From the NCBI GenBank assembly GCA_019232725.1, contig JAFANK010000177.1, positions 1-21,037 of the forward strand: a stretch of 21,037 nt of DNA, written 5' to 3'. This document shows, piece after piece, positions 15,285 to 21,037 of this stretch (positions are counted from its first letter, which is position 1; each line of letters begins with the position of its first letter). Origin of the DNA: Vulcanimicrobiota bacterium. GTDB lineage: Bacteria; Vulcanimicrobiota; Vulcanimicrobiia; Eremiobacterales; Eremiobacteraceae. The position numbers and the translations under genes are program-made. The notes beneath the pieces are model-generated. The model saw only the letters and a list, made by a program, of their open reading frames with translations, ran no database searches and was not told the DNA's origin.

Positions 15285-16726
15285 GCTTCCAGGGCGTATC
15301 GATATCGTGGCCCGTGTTGGCGCCGATCGTGGCGCTCACCGCCGGCGGGCTATTGGTGCTGCTCGTGGATCTTGCCAGCAAGGCGATACCGCGCGGCGTG
15401 CTCTACGGCATCGGTGTGGCAAGCTGTGTCGCCGCATTTGTGACCATGCTGCCGCTGTATGGGCAGGAGCAGGTCACGTTGAACGGCGCGTTTGCTTCCG
15501 ATCGTTTCTCGTGGATGTTCGACGCGTTGCTGCTATTGACGCTTGCCGTGACCTTGGTGCTCTCATCGCTGCGCAAGGCCGAGGATGGCGGCAATGCGGG
15601 TGCGTACGCGGCGCTGCTCATCTTCTGCACCATCGGTGGCTTCGTCATGGCCGGCGCCGACAATCTGATCATCATCTTCTTAGGGATTGAGCAGCTGTCG
15701 CTCGCGCTCTATGTGCTCGCGGGTACGGGGTTTCCACGGGAAGCATCGCAGGAAGCTGCGCTCAAGTACGTGCTCTTAGGATCGCTGGCTTCGGGCTTTT
15801 TGATCTTCGGCTCGGCATTGCTGTATGGCGCGAGCGGCGGCGTGAGCCTCGGCGCGATCGCGCGCGCGGCCGCTGCGCCGCAAGGATTGTTCGTCGCAGG
15901 TTTCGCGCTCTTTTTGGTCGGCCTCTCGTTCAAGCTTGCGCTCACGCCCTTCCATACCTGGGCTCCCGACGTCTACGAGGGCTCACCGCTTGCGATCACG
16001 GCGTACATGTCCGTCGCGGTCAAAGCGGCGGCATTTGCGATCCTCGCGCGCGTCGCGTACACGGTGTTCGGTCATGACTCGGTCGCGCTCATCCCGCTAT
16101 GGGGGGTCGCGATCCTCTCCATGCTGGTCGGCAACTTAGGGGCGATCCGCCAAACCAACCTGAAACGGCTGCTCGGGTATTCCAGTATCGCGCAAGCCGG
16201 CTACATCGTGGTGGCCCTGGCGGGCGTTTCACCAGGTGGTCTTGCGGCGATGCTCTTCTATCTCACCGCGTATGCGTTCACGACGCTTGGAGCATTCGCG
16301 GTCATGGCGCTGCTCGGCGACGGGTCCGACACCTATGCTGAGCTTGCTTCCTATCGCGGGTTGTTCTTCCGGCGGCCCTGGCCGGCGGCAGCGATGGCGC
16401 TGTTCTTCTTCTCGCTGGCGGGCATACCGGCCACGGCCGGATTCTATGGCAAAGTGCTGCTGTTGCAGCAAGCTTTCGGCGGCGGCCCGTGGGGTATAGG
16501 AATGGCAATCGCTTTGGTCTTTGGCACGCTCGTTTCGTTCTACGTGTATGGCAAGGTCGTGTGGGACATGTACGCCCCCGCCGAAGGTGTGGCCGCGGTG
16601 CCCAGTGGCAACGCGCTTGCTCCCTGGATCGCGGTCGTGGCCGGCGCTGCCGGCACGCTCGTGTTCGGCGTCTTGCCGCAGCTCTTCTACGCAAGTCAAC
16701 CGTTCTTGACCGCTGCAGTGAGATAA
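15281..16726 (+). CDS. nuoN: NADH-quinone oxidoreductase subunit N
   Basis: The 481-residue third antiporter-like subunit sits next to NuoK in the membrane arm. Conserved charges are all present: Glu137 in FLGIEQLSLALYVL, Lys218 in LSFKLALTPFHTW, Lys248 in SVAVKAAAF and Lys391 in ATAGFYGKVLLL. The loop APDVYEGSP matches the family signature. About 14 helices are predicted. It is the last gene of the canonical order and ends 59 bases before a co-directional lipoprotein gene, with no U-tract terminator between them. Confidence 0.96.
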   Translation: MSFQGVSISWPVLAPIVALTAGGLLVLLVDLASKAIPRGVLYGIGVASCVAAFVTMLPLYGQEQVTLNGAFASDRFSWMFDALLLLTLAVTLVLSSLRKAEDGGNAGAYAALLIFCTIGGFVMAGADNLIIIFLGIEQLSLALYVLAGTGFPREASQEAALKYVLLGSLASGFLIFGSALLYGASGGVSLGAIARAAAAPQGLFVAGFALFLVGLSFKLALTPFHTWAPDVYEGSPLAITAYMSVAVKAAAFAILARVAYTVFGHDSVALIPLWGVAILSMLVGNLGAIRQTNLKRLLGYSSIAQAGYIVVALAGVSPGGLAAMLFYLTAYAFTTLGAFAVMALLGDGSDTYAELASYRGLFFRRPWPAAAMALFFFSLAGIPATAGFYGKVLLLQQAFGGGPWGIGMAIALVFGTLVSFYVYGKVVWDMYAPAEGVAAVPSGNALAPWIAVVAGAAGTLVFGVLPQLFYASQPFLTAAVR

Positions 16727-16741
16727 GAGCGCGACCGGTGG

Positions 16742-16756
16742 CGAGCCTGCGGCTCG
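16742..16756. other. Small hairpin between nuoN and the downstream lipoprotein gene
   Basis: CGAGCC-TGC-GGCTCG forms a perfect 6-base stem with a 3-base loop 15 bases after the nuoN stop. No T-run follows on the plus strand, so it is not a standard intrinsic terminator. It could stabilise the operon 3' end or mark a processing point. Confidence 0.3.
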
Positions 16757-16773
16757 TCCATGCGAAGGTTCTT

Positions 16774-16778
16774 GAGGG
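16774..16778 (+). promoter_or_regulatory. Ribosome binding site deciding the TTG start of the small lipoprotein
   Basis: GAGGG lies 7 bases upstream of TTG 16786. That start gives a short signal peptide with the lipobox cysteine at residue 17. The in-frame GTG at 16738 has no comparable ribosome site and would lengthen the signal region to an unusual 33 residues. Confidence 0.6.
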
Positions 16779-16785
16779 TGTTCGT

Positions 16786-17154
16786 TTGAGACTGCGCTTC
16801 GCCGCCGCCGCCGCATCGATCGTGTTGTGCGCGTGCTCTGCGCACAATCCGCACGCCACCGGCACGCCGTCGCCGCTTCCGGTGGCCACGGGCGCATATC
16901 CGATGCACGGCCATGCGCCGGACTTCACATGGATCGCGGGAACGGTCGAGCGCGATCTGCGCTGTGTCTACCTCGACCTATCGGGCTCTGGCCGCTCCGG
17001 TTTTGCGAGCCGCATCGCGCTCGTCACCACATCCGATCAAGCGGCGCAACTCCAAGCGGGCGACACGGTCGTCATCAAGGGTGCGCTGAGCCAGCTCGCG
17101 TATGGAACATGCGGCGCGCCGTCCTATCGCGTCGCGTCCATCGAAGAGCACTGA
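16786..17154 (+). CDS. Small lipoprotein with possible OB-like domain, downstream of nuoN
   Basis: The predicted 122-residue protein begins MRLRFAAAAASIVLCAC. This is a basic N-terminus, a hydrophobic stretch and a lipobox LCAC with the modified cysteine at 17, so it should be an envelope lipoprotein. After a Pro/Thr/Gly-rich linker (20-45), residues 48-120 are beta-rich. They read WIAGTVERDL, CVYLDLSG, GDTVVIKGALSQL and YRVASI, a strand pattern that resembles an OB or bacterial OB-fold domain. This fold call is inference. Cys60 and Cys109 could form a disulfide. No named family is recognised. The gene is on the nuo strand and 59 bases after nuoN, so it may be co-transcribed. It converges on the Met/His-rich lipoprotein gene across a strong hairpin. 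Confidence 0.75.
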   Translation: MRLRFAAAAASIVLCACSAHNPHATGTPSPLPVATGAYPMHGHAPDFTWIAGTVERDLRCVYLDLSGSGRSGFASRIALVTTSDQAAQLQAGDTVVIKGALSQLAYGTCGAPSYRVASIEEH

Positions 17155-17163
17155 GCAACTGTG

Positions 17164-17186
17164 GGGCGGCACACGTTGTGCCGCCC
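17164..17186. terminator. Strong hairpin between convergent lipoprotein genes
   Basis: GGGCGGCACA and TGTGCCGCCC (17164-17173 and 17177-17186) form a perfect 10-base stem with a 3-base CGT loop. On the plus strand TTGCTTAT follows, a weak T-rich tail. The position 9 bases after one stop and 8 bases past the opposite stop fits a bidirectional terminator, and a likely end point for the nuo-plus-lipoprotein transcript. Confidence 0.75.
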
Positions 17187-17194
17187 TTGCTTAT

Positions 17195-17716
17195 CTACCC
17201 GCCGTTACTGGTCTGTCCGCCACCAGTGTGGTGGTGATGATGTCCACCCGTGCCTGAAGATCCGCTCGAACCGGACATGTCCGTCATGTCGGAGCTGTTC
17301 GACATGTCATTCATGTCGTTCATCGAACCGCTCGAACCGTTCATGTTCATGCTGCCCTTGTGATGCGAGCCGGCCAAGTGGTAGCCAGCCGCATCGGCCG
17401 CAGCCTCGCACATGTACTCGCCATGCTTGGTCCGTCCGAAATACGGATCGCCTTCGCGGTGGTACGTCTTTTTGCTCGTGTTCGCCCAAACGACGCTGCC
17501 CTTGCAATGCAGATTTCGTGGCATGGGAGCGGCCTGAGCGAGCGGCAATCCCGCGACTTCTTTCTGTACGGCCGTCATCGGTGAGGCAAGCGGCGCCACC
17601 GTCGCATTGTTTTGGGGCGCCGAGCCGCCGCCGCCTCCGCCGCAACCAACGACCGCGGCCACGAGTGCAAGCGCGCCGAGTAACTCAAGGAGTGATCGTG
17701 TGCTACGAACGAGCAT
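17195..17716 (-). CDS. Lipoprotein with YH/GEYMCEA-type domain and Met/His-rich tail
   Basis: The predicted 173-residue protein starts MLVRSTRSLLELLGALALVAAVVGC, a lipoprotein signal with the lipobox cysteine at 25, followed by a Gly6 spacer. A compact domain at about 70-115 contains CKGSVVWANT, KTYHREGD, FGRTKHGEYMCE and AGYH. It looks like the short sunset or YHCPG-type domains found in many small secreted bacterial proteins. The tail (122-173) is low complexity: eight Met in about 27 residues among Ser, Asn, Asp and Gly, then five consecutive His. Such tails suggest metal binding, perhaps copper, by analogy only. ATG 17716 has AGGA 6 bases upstream. An upstream in-frame GTG at 17731 overlaps that site and is less likely. 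Confidence 0.82.
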   Translation of the reverse strand: MLVRSTRSLLELLGALALVAAVVGCGGGGGGSAPQNNATVAPLASPMTAVQKEVAGLPLAQAAPMPRNLHCKGSVVWANTSKKTYHREGDPYFGRTKHGEYMCEAAADAAGYHLAGSHHKGSMNMNGSSGSMNDMNDMSNSSDMTDMSGSSGSSGTGGHHHHHTGGGQTSNGG

Positions 17717-17854
17717 ATGCTTTCCTTTCACTCAACTAGCGCCAAGATGTGGCGGTCGTTTGAGCCTATTTGCGCGAAAGCCTGCGAAGGCACAGGGAGC
17801 GCTCGCATGCGTGGGAAACGCTCGGCCTTTGCATTGCTCAAAAGGAGGACCGTT
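17717..17854. promoter_or_regulatory. Divergent intergenic region, lipoprotein / DUF5654-like gene
   Basis: These 138 bases lie between a minus-strand and a plus-strand start, so promoters for both genes are expected here. The ribosome site of the lipoprotein (TTTCCTTTC, read on the minus strand) is at its left end and AAAGGAGG of the plus gene at its right end. I found no convincing -35/-10 pair. Confidence 0.35.
17841..17848 (+). promoter_or_regulatory. Consensus Shine-Dalgarno before the DUF5654-like gene
   Basis: AAAGGAGG lies 6 bases before ATG 17855 and is the strongest ribosome site in the window. It fixes this ATG rather than the in-frame ATG at 17717, and it suggests high translation. 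Confidence 0.8.
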
Positions 17855-18094
17855 ATGAGCGACCGCGCCACGTATTTGGCAACGATGATCTCGCTTTCGA
17901 GCGCTGCCTTCGGCGTCATTGCCGCGCTCGCGTGGAATACGGCGATCTCCGACCTCATCAAACAATTCTTGCCAGCCGGCAAAGGCTTGCTCCCTGAATT
18001 CCTCTACGCGGTCATCGTGACGCTGCTCGGCGTGGTCGTCATGGTGAACCTTGCCAAACTCGCGGAGAAGAGCGGCGGCAAGAGCGCCATCTAA
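17855..18094 (+). CDS. Small two-helix membrane protein, DUF5654-like
   Basis: The 79-residue protein has two hydrophobic segments, about 7-28 and 49-68, separated by an amphipathic loop FLPAGKGLLPEF. The first contains SAAFGVIAALAWNTAI, which matches the characteristic AFG-x-ALAWN-x-AI pattern I associate with the DUF5654 family (recognition from memory). The C-terminus is short and Lys-rich (KLAEKSGGKSAI). No enzymatic residues are seen and the role of the family is unknown. A near-perfect Shine-Dalgarno supports translation. It is flanked by a divergent lipoprotein gene and a co-directional secreted protein gene 225 bases downstream. Confidence 0.85.
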   Translation: MSDRATYLATMISLSSAAFGVIAALAWNTAISDLIKQFLPAGKGLLPEFLYAVIVTLLGVVVMVNLAKLAEKSGGKSAI

Positions 18095-18319
18095 AAGGCC
18101 CGCTGCGCAAGGGCCAGTGCAGGCGGCCTATGAGCGCGCGCACGGCTTGGCCTGGCGACCTTTCACGCATGCGACTTTGCTTGGTTCAGGTAAGGTTTGC
18201 GCGAGGGGAGCCCGATACACATCTATAACACGGTTGGCAGGGCGCTTAGGAAAGCGACTTGTTTTTGGCGTGGCACCACGTGAAAGACACGCCGGCGCCC
18301 CCAAGGAGTTCCCACTCGA
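18095..18319. promoter_or_regulatory. Upstream region of the secreted protein gene
   Basis: This 225-base gap has no supported gene. GGCCC / GGGCC (18097-18101 and 18111-18115) just after the previous stop could be a weak terminator without a T-run. TATAAC at 18224-18229 is a good -10 match, but the nearest -35-like TTGCGC (18197-18202) is 21 bases away, too far for standard spacing. A second inverted repeat, GGCGTG / CACGCC (18267-18272 and 18288-18293), sits just upstream of the AAGGAG ribosome site at 18303-18308 and could influence translation. Confidence 0.35.
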
Positions 18320-19171
18320 GTGTTGCTTTTCGCGGCTGTGGCCGCGCTATTCCTGACGACTGCCGACGCAGCTGAACCAACCACCACGCCTCCTGCGCAG
18401 GTGCGCTATGTCGGTGAGACCATGTCGTATAGCTTGCACGCGACGATGTCACAGTCGATCGCCGGCGACGACGCGTTCGGCCGGCGCATCAGCCAGACGT
18501 CAGCGCCGACCTCACTCAAACTGCACGAGCGCATCTCGATAACCAAGACGACGCCCGAAGACCTCGGCATGCACCGCTTGGGCAGCATCACCGCCACCGT
18601 AGACGGCGCGAAGCCTGTGAACAAGGACGGACAGGGATGGACGACCGTCAACAACGCAGGCATCGTATTGCACGATAGCGGCAAACTCGGTGGGTTGTTC
18701 TTGTTGCCACTCCCGTTCTTAGCCGACGCCGCGATGCACGACGGACAAGACTTGACGGTTGGCGACACGTGGTCGGGCCAGCTCGGAACAAAACTGTACG
18801 GCATGACGGCACGGCCACATTTGAAATTCTCAGTGACCGCGGAGCGGCTGGTCGGCGACACGCGCGTCTATTCGATCGACGCGACGGGAACGGTGCCGAT
18901 GAAAGAACCGGTCATGACGACAAGTGGCGAGCCGCTCGGCTACGCCACGGGCATGGCCAGCGTCACCGCGCACCTCGAATACGATCGTGCCAACCGCCGG
19001 ATTGTCTCCATGCGTGCGCAGCTGACGGACGTGCTGCACTACAAGGGCCCGACCAAACGGGCCTCTGGACACGTCAAAGACCATCAGCAATGCGAGGTCT
19101 CGCTCGATCAAGAGGCCGCCGCCGGCACCCAGACGCAGGCCGACGATCCCGCCCCCAGCCGCCTTCCCTAA
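18320..19171 (+). CDS. Secreted beta-rich protein of unknown function
   Basis: The 283-residue product begins with a short signal peptide, MLLFAAVAALFLTTADA, with a likely cleavage after residue 17 or 18 and no lipobox cysteine. The mature part alternates polar and hydrophobic residues in beta-strand fashion, e.g. MSYSLHATMSQSI, DTWSGQLGTKLYG, LKFSVTAERL, VYSIDATGTV, ASVTAHLEYD and SMRAQLTDVLHYKG. The GDTW...YDRANRRIVSM layout recalls secreted DUF6263-type proteins, a tentative comparison. The tail after about 260 is Ala/Thr/Pro-rich and probably disordered. The start is GTG with AAGGAG at 18303-18308, 11 bases upstream, slightly far. Function is unknown. It ends convergent with the permease across a tandem repeat array. 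Confidence 0.78.
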   Translation: MLLFAAVAALFLTTADAAEPTTTPPAQVRYVGETMSYSLHATMSQSIAGDDAFGRRISQTSAPTSLKLHERISITKTTPEDLGMHRLGSITATVDGAKPVNKDGQGWTTVNNAGIVLHDSGKLGGLFLLPLPFLADAAMHDGQDLTVGDTWSGQLGTKLYGMTARPHLKFSVTAERLVGDTRVYSIDATGTVPMKEPVMTTSGEPLGYATGMASVTAHLEYDRANRRIVSMRAQLTDVLHYKGPTKRASGHVKDHQQCEVSLDQEAAAGTQTQADDPAPSRLP

Positions 19172-19182
19172 CCTAGCTTGTA

Positions 19183-19277
19183 ATGTAGGGTCGGCTCTTT
19201 AATGTGGGGTCGGCTCTTTCATGTGGGGTCGGCTCTTTCATGTGGGGTCGGCTCTTTAATGTGGGGTCGGCTCTTTA
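19183..19277. repeat. Five tandem 19-base repeats between convergent genes
   Basis: Five head-to-tail copies of ATGTGGGGTCGGCTCTTTM (M is A or C) start at 19183, 19202, 19221, 19240 and 19259. The first copy has one internal difference (ATGTAGGG). The others vary only at the last base (C, C, A, A for copies two to five, A for copy one). Copies abut without spacers, so this is a minisatellite-type array and not a CRISPR. It fills most of the 103-base gap between the secreted protein stop and the permease stop, and its last copy forms one arm of a hairpin. Confidence 0.95.
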
Positions 19278-19286
19278 GAGCCGACC
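19265..19286. terminator. Perfect hairpin with the permease stop codon in its loop
   Basis: GGTCGGCTC (19265-19273) and GAGCCGACC (19278-19286) pair over 9 bases around a TTTA loop. The minus-strand permease stop (TAA, 19275-19277) lies in the loop and its last codons form one arm. No U-tract follows on either strand, so a classical Rho-independent terminator is not proven. It could be a transcript-end stabiliser. Confidence 0.55.
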
Positions 19287-20780
19287 AAGCTCCGGCGTGC
19301 CGCCGTTTGCCCGCGCTTTGCGTTCTTCGCTGTGGCGGTGCCCATACACGAAATAGATCGCAAGCCCGACCACGAGCCAGCCGGCGAAGAAGATCCAAGT
19401 GATGACCTGCGATCCTAACACCATGAGGAACAGCGACGTGACGACGCCGAGGATCGGCACAAGCGGCACGAGCGGCGTGCGGAACGTGCGCGGCCGGTCT
19501 GGCTGCGTTCGCCGCAGCACGAGCACACCGATGCAGACGAGCACAAAGGCGCTGAGCGTTCCCAGATTGACGAGCGCCAGCAGCTGGTCGAGCGGCACGC
19601 ACCCGGCGATGATGCCGATGATCAGGCCGACTACCATCGTCATGCGCGCCGGCGTGCGAAAACGGGGATGGATCTTGGCCACGCCTTTTGGCAACAGACC
19701 GTCGCGCGCCATGACGAAGAAGATGCGGCTTTGTCCGAGCAACCCGGTCAGGATCACGGACGAGGTGCCGATCACCGCTCCGGCCACGGTGAGCCACGCC
19801 CAGCCGCCGCGACCGACCGACGTCAGCGCTACGGCGAGCGGCGCGCCAACATCGATGGCCGAGGCAGGCTGCATGCCGGTCAGCACGATCGCGATCGTGA
19901 CATAGAAGAACGCGCCCAGCCCGAGCGCGCCGAGCACGCCGATGGGGACATCTTTCTGCGGATTGTGCGCCTCTTCAGCAGCCGTGGTCACGGCGTCAAA
20001 ACCGACGAACGCGAAGAACACGATGAAGGCTCCCGGGATGATGCCGGCCTTAGCCGCCATGATCGCCGAGAGCATGCTGCCGCCCGTATATTCAATCCAG
20101 CCATGCGGCGCATAGGGATGCCAGTTAGCCGGATTGATGAACGGCAAGCCGATGACGATGAATGCCACCAAGACGCCCATCTTGAGGATCACGAGCAACG
20201 AGTTGGTGCCGGCCGATTCACGGATGCCGACCGCCAGCAGCGCGGAGAACCCTACCACCGCGATGAACGCGATGACGTCGAAATACGTATGCGCGTGCGG
20301 GTGGTATGCAGACGTCGCCCACAAGGGCAACTTGATGCCGACGCTGGTCAAGAATTGCTGAATGTTCGACGAGAACGTGCTGGCAACGGGCGCCGATGCC
20401 ATCCCGTACTCCCAAATAAGATTCCAGCCGATGACCCACGCCACGAGCTCGCCGACCGTCGCATACGTGTACGTGTATGCACTGCCCGCGACACGGACCA
20501 TCGAGGCGATCTCCGCGTAGCACAGCGCAGCAAATGCGCTGATGATGGCGGCGATCAAAAACGAGACAGTGACTGCAGGGCCCGCGAGGTTGTGCGCGCC
20601 ATCGCCGATGGTCGCGAAGATACCAGCGCCCACCATGTTGCCCAGACCGATCGCCACGAGCGCCCATGGACCGAGAGCGCGGCGCAACGTCGGGCCGTGC
20701 GCCTGATGCTCTTCTTCCGCCAGCGCGGCCATCGACCGCGTGATGAAGAGTCCAGTATCGCTCTTGCGTGCTACGGCCAT
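19275..20780 (-). CDS. APC-superfamily amino acid permease (cationic amino acid transporter type)
   Basis: The 501-residue integral membrane protein has about 12 helices and is likely a cytoplasmic-membrane amino acid importer. TM1 carries the unwound glycine motif GLGNMVGAGIF (about residues 45-55), which binds the substrate backbone in APC transporters. TM2-TM3 reads CYAEIASMVRVAGSAYTYTYATVGE. TM6 and the following loop read VFFAFVGFDAVTTAAEEAHNPQKDVPIGV, close to the YfnA/CAT group. The N-terminus (1-35) is hydrophilic with an acidic EEEHQAHG stretch. ATG 20780 has only a weak ribosome site, but the upstream epimerase gene stops 8 bases earlier, so coupling is plausible. Substrate cannot be told from sequence. 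The last codons lie in a hairpin. Confidence 0.92.
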   Translation of the reverse strand: MAVARKSDTGLFITRSMAALAEEEHQAHGPTLRRALGPWALVAIGLGNMVGAGIFATIGDGAHNLAGPAVTVSFLIAAIISAFAALCYAEIASMVRVAGSAYTYTYATVGELVAWVIGWNLIWEYGMASAPVASTFSSNIQQFLTSVGIKLPLWATSAYHPHAHTYFDVIAFIAVVGFSALLAVGIRESAGTNSLLVILKMGVLVAFIVIGLPFINPANWHPYAPHGWIEYTGGSMLSAIMAAKAGIIPGAFIVFFAFVGFDAVTTAAEEAHNPQKDVPIGVLGALGLGAFFYVTIAIVLTGMQPASAIDVGAPLAVALTSVGRGGWAWLTVAGAVIGTSSVILTGLLGQSRIFFVMARDGLLPKGVAKIHPRFRTPARMTMVVGLIIGIIAGCVPLDQLLALVNLGTLSAFVLVCIGVLVLRRTQPDRPRTFRTPLVPLVPILGVVTSLFLMVLGSQVITWIFFAGWLVVGLAIYFVYGHRHSEERKARANGGTPELGRL

Positions 20781-20788
20781 CGATCGCG

Positions 20789-21037
20789 TTACGCCGCCGC
20801 GTCCTTGGCAGACAGAATCGGGGTGCCCTCGAGCGGCCAGACGATGGCAGTCTGCGCGTCACGCCAGCTGAGCACGCCCTCGTGACGGGGATCGTATTCG
20901 GCACTCATCTTGTAGTGGACGATGACGTCATCGCTTTGCGCCAAGAAGCCATGCGCGAACCCCTTTGGGACATAGAGCTGATGATGATTGTCCGCCGTGA
21001 GTTCGAAGCCTTGCCAGCGCTTGTAGGTCGGCGAGCC
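20789..21037 (-). CDS. rfbC: dTDP-4-dehydrorhamnose 3,5-epimerase-like protein, C-terminal part (runs off right edge)
   Basis: The last 82 residues of a minus-strand gene are visible and end AKDAAA. The cupin core is clear: SPTYKRWQGFELTADN, then LYVPKGFAHGFLAQSDD, then VHYKMSAEYDPRHEGV, and WRDAQTAIVWPLEGTPILSAKD. This is the C-terminal half of RmlC/RfbC, which epimerises dTDP-4-keto-6-deoxyglucose in dTDP-rhamnose synthesis. The active-site histidine region of the first half is off the window. VHYKMSAEYDP replaces the commoner LYKCTDYYDP, so a related nucleotide-sugar epimerase is possible. It lies 8 bases upstream of the permease gene on the same strand. Confidence 0.85.
   Translation of the reverse strand, partial: GSPTYKRWQGFELTADNHHQLYVPKGFAHGFLAQSDDVIVHYKMSAEYDPRHEGVLSWRDAQTAIVWPLEGTPILSAKDAAA

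Noticed and set aside
17161..17739. Plus-strand frame of 192 codons rich in Cys and Ser
   Set aside because: It is the antisense shadow of the lipoprotein gene. The Cys/Ser richness comes from reading the Met/Ser/Asp tail codons backwards.
18197..18229. TTGCGC ... TATAAC as a promoter for the secreted protein gene
   Set aside because: The -10 is good but the spacer is 21 bases, so it is not called as a defined promoter.
18051..18356. Plus-strand frame of 101 codons between the DUF5654-like and secreted protein genes
   Set aside because: It overlaps both real genes in another frame, is Arg-rich without motifs, and has no ribosome site.
19183..19277. Possible CRISPR array
   Set aside because: Repeats are 19 bases and directly abutting with no unique spacers, and no cas gene is present.
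19668..20885. Plus-strand frame of 405 codons opposite the permease
   Set aside because: It is antisense to a clear 12-helix permease. Its product is Asp/Arg/His-rich with no domain, typical of GC-rich shadow frames.

Overview
The window is a GC-rich bacterial chromosome segment built around a complete 14-gene respiratory complex I operon (nuoA to nuoN, canonical order, 2697-16726, plus strand). All 14 subunits are full length. Neighbouring genes overlap by 1 to 10 bases or are separated by at most 3 bases, so the block very probably makes one polycistronic message. Starts are mixed: nuoA is TTG and nuoB, nuoI and nuoM are GTG. The taxon cannot be fixed from the sequence. The compact nuo order, the GC content and the small lipoproteins would fit an uncultivated-type lineage such as Candidatus Eremiobacterota (WPS-2), but this is a low-confidence guess from memory.

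Left flank (1-2696): the 5' part of a TPR-like protein gene runs off the left edge on the minus strand. Next come a thioredoxin reductase gene (trxB, minus) and a divergent cysteine synthase family gene (plus), then a 120-base gap before nuoA. Thiol redox and cysteine synthesis sit beside an iron-sulfur-rich respiratory complex, but no shared regulation is visible.

Centre: nuoE, F and G form the NADH-oxidising module (FMN, N3, N1a, N1b, N4, N5 and an intact ligand set for the optional N7 cluster). nuoB, C, D and I form the connecting quinone-reducing module (N2, N6a, N6b). nuoA, H, J, K, L, M and N form the membrane arm. The main anomaly is in NuoL. The near-universal glutamate of TM5 (E. coli Glu144) is Ala159, and the conserved arginine of the next helix (E. 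coli Arg175) is Val190. In NuoM the equivalent glutamate is Asp136. NuoN keeps its glutamate (Glu137), and the pump lysines of all three subunits are present.

Right flank (16727-21037): a small run of envelope proteins of unknown function. It holds a 122-residue lipoprotein with a possible OB-like fold, a convergent 173-residue lipoprotein with a YH/GEYMCEA-type domain and a Met/His-rich tail, a 79-residue two-helix DUF5654-like membrane protein, and a 283-residue secreted protein. A strong hairpin separates the two convergent lipoprotein genes. The secreted protein gene converges on an APC-family amino acid permease (minus). Between them lies an array of five 19-base tandem repeats ending in a perfect hairpin whose loop contains the permease stop codon. 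The 3' part of an rmlC/rfbC-type sugar epimerase gene runs off the right edge, 8 bases upstream of the permease. I saw no tRNA, rRNA, CRISPR, insertion sequence or phage genes. No intergenic gap exceeds about 230 bases.
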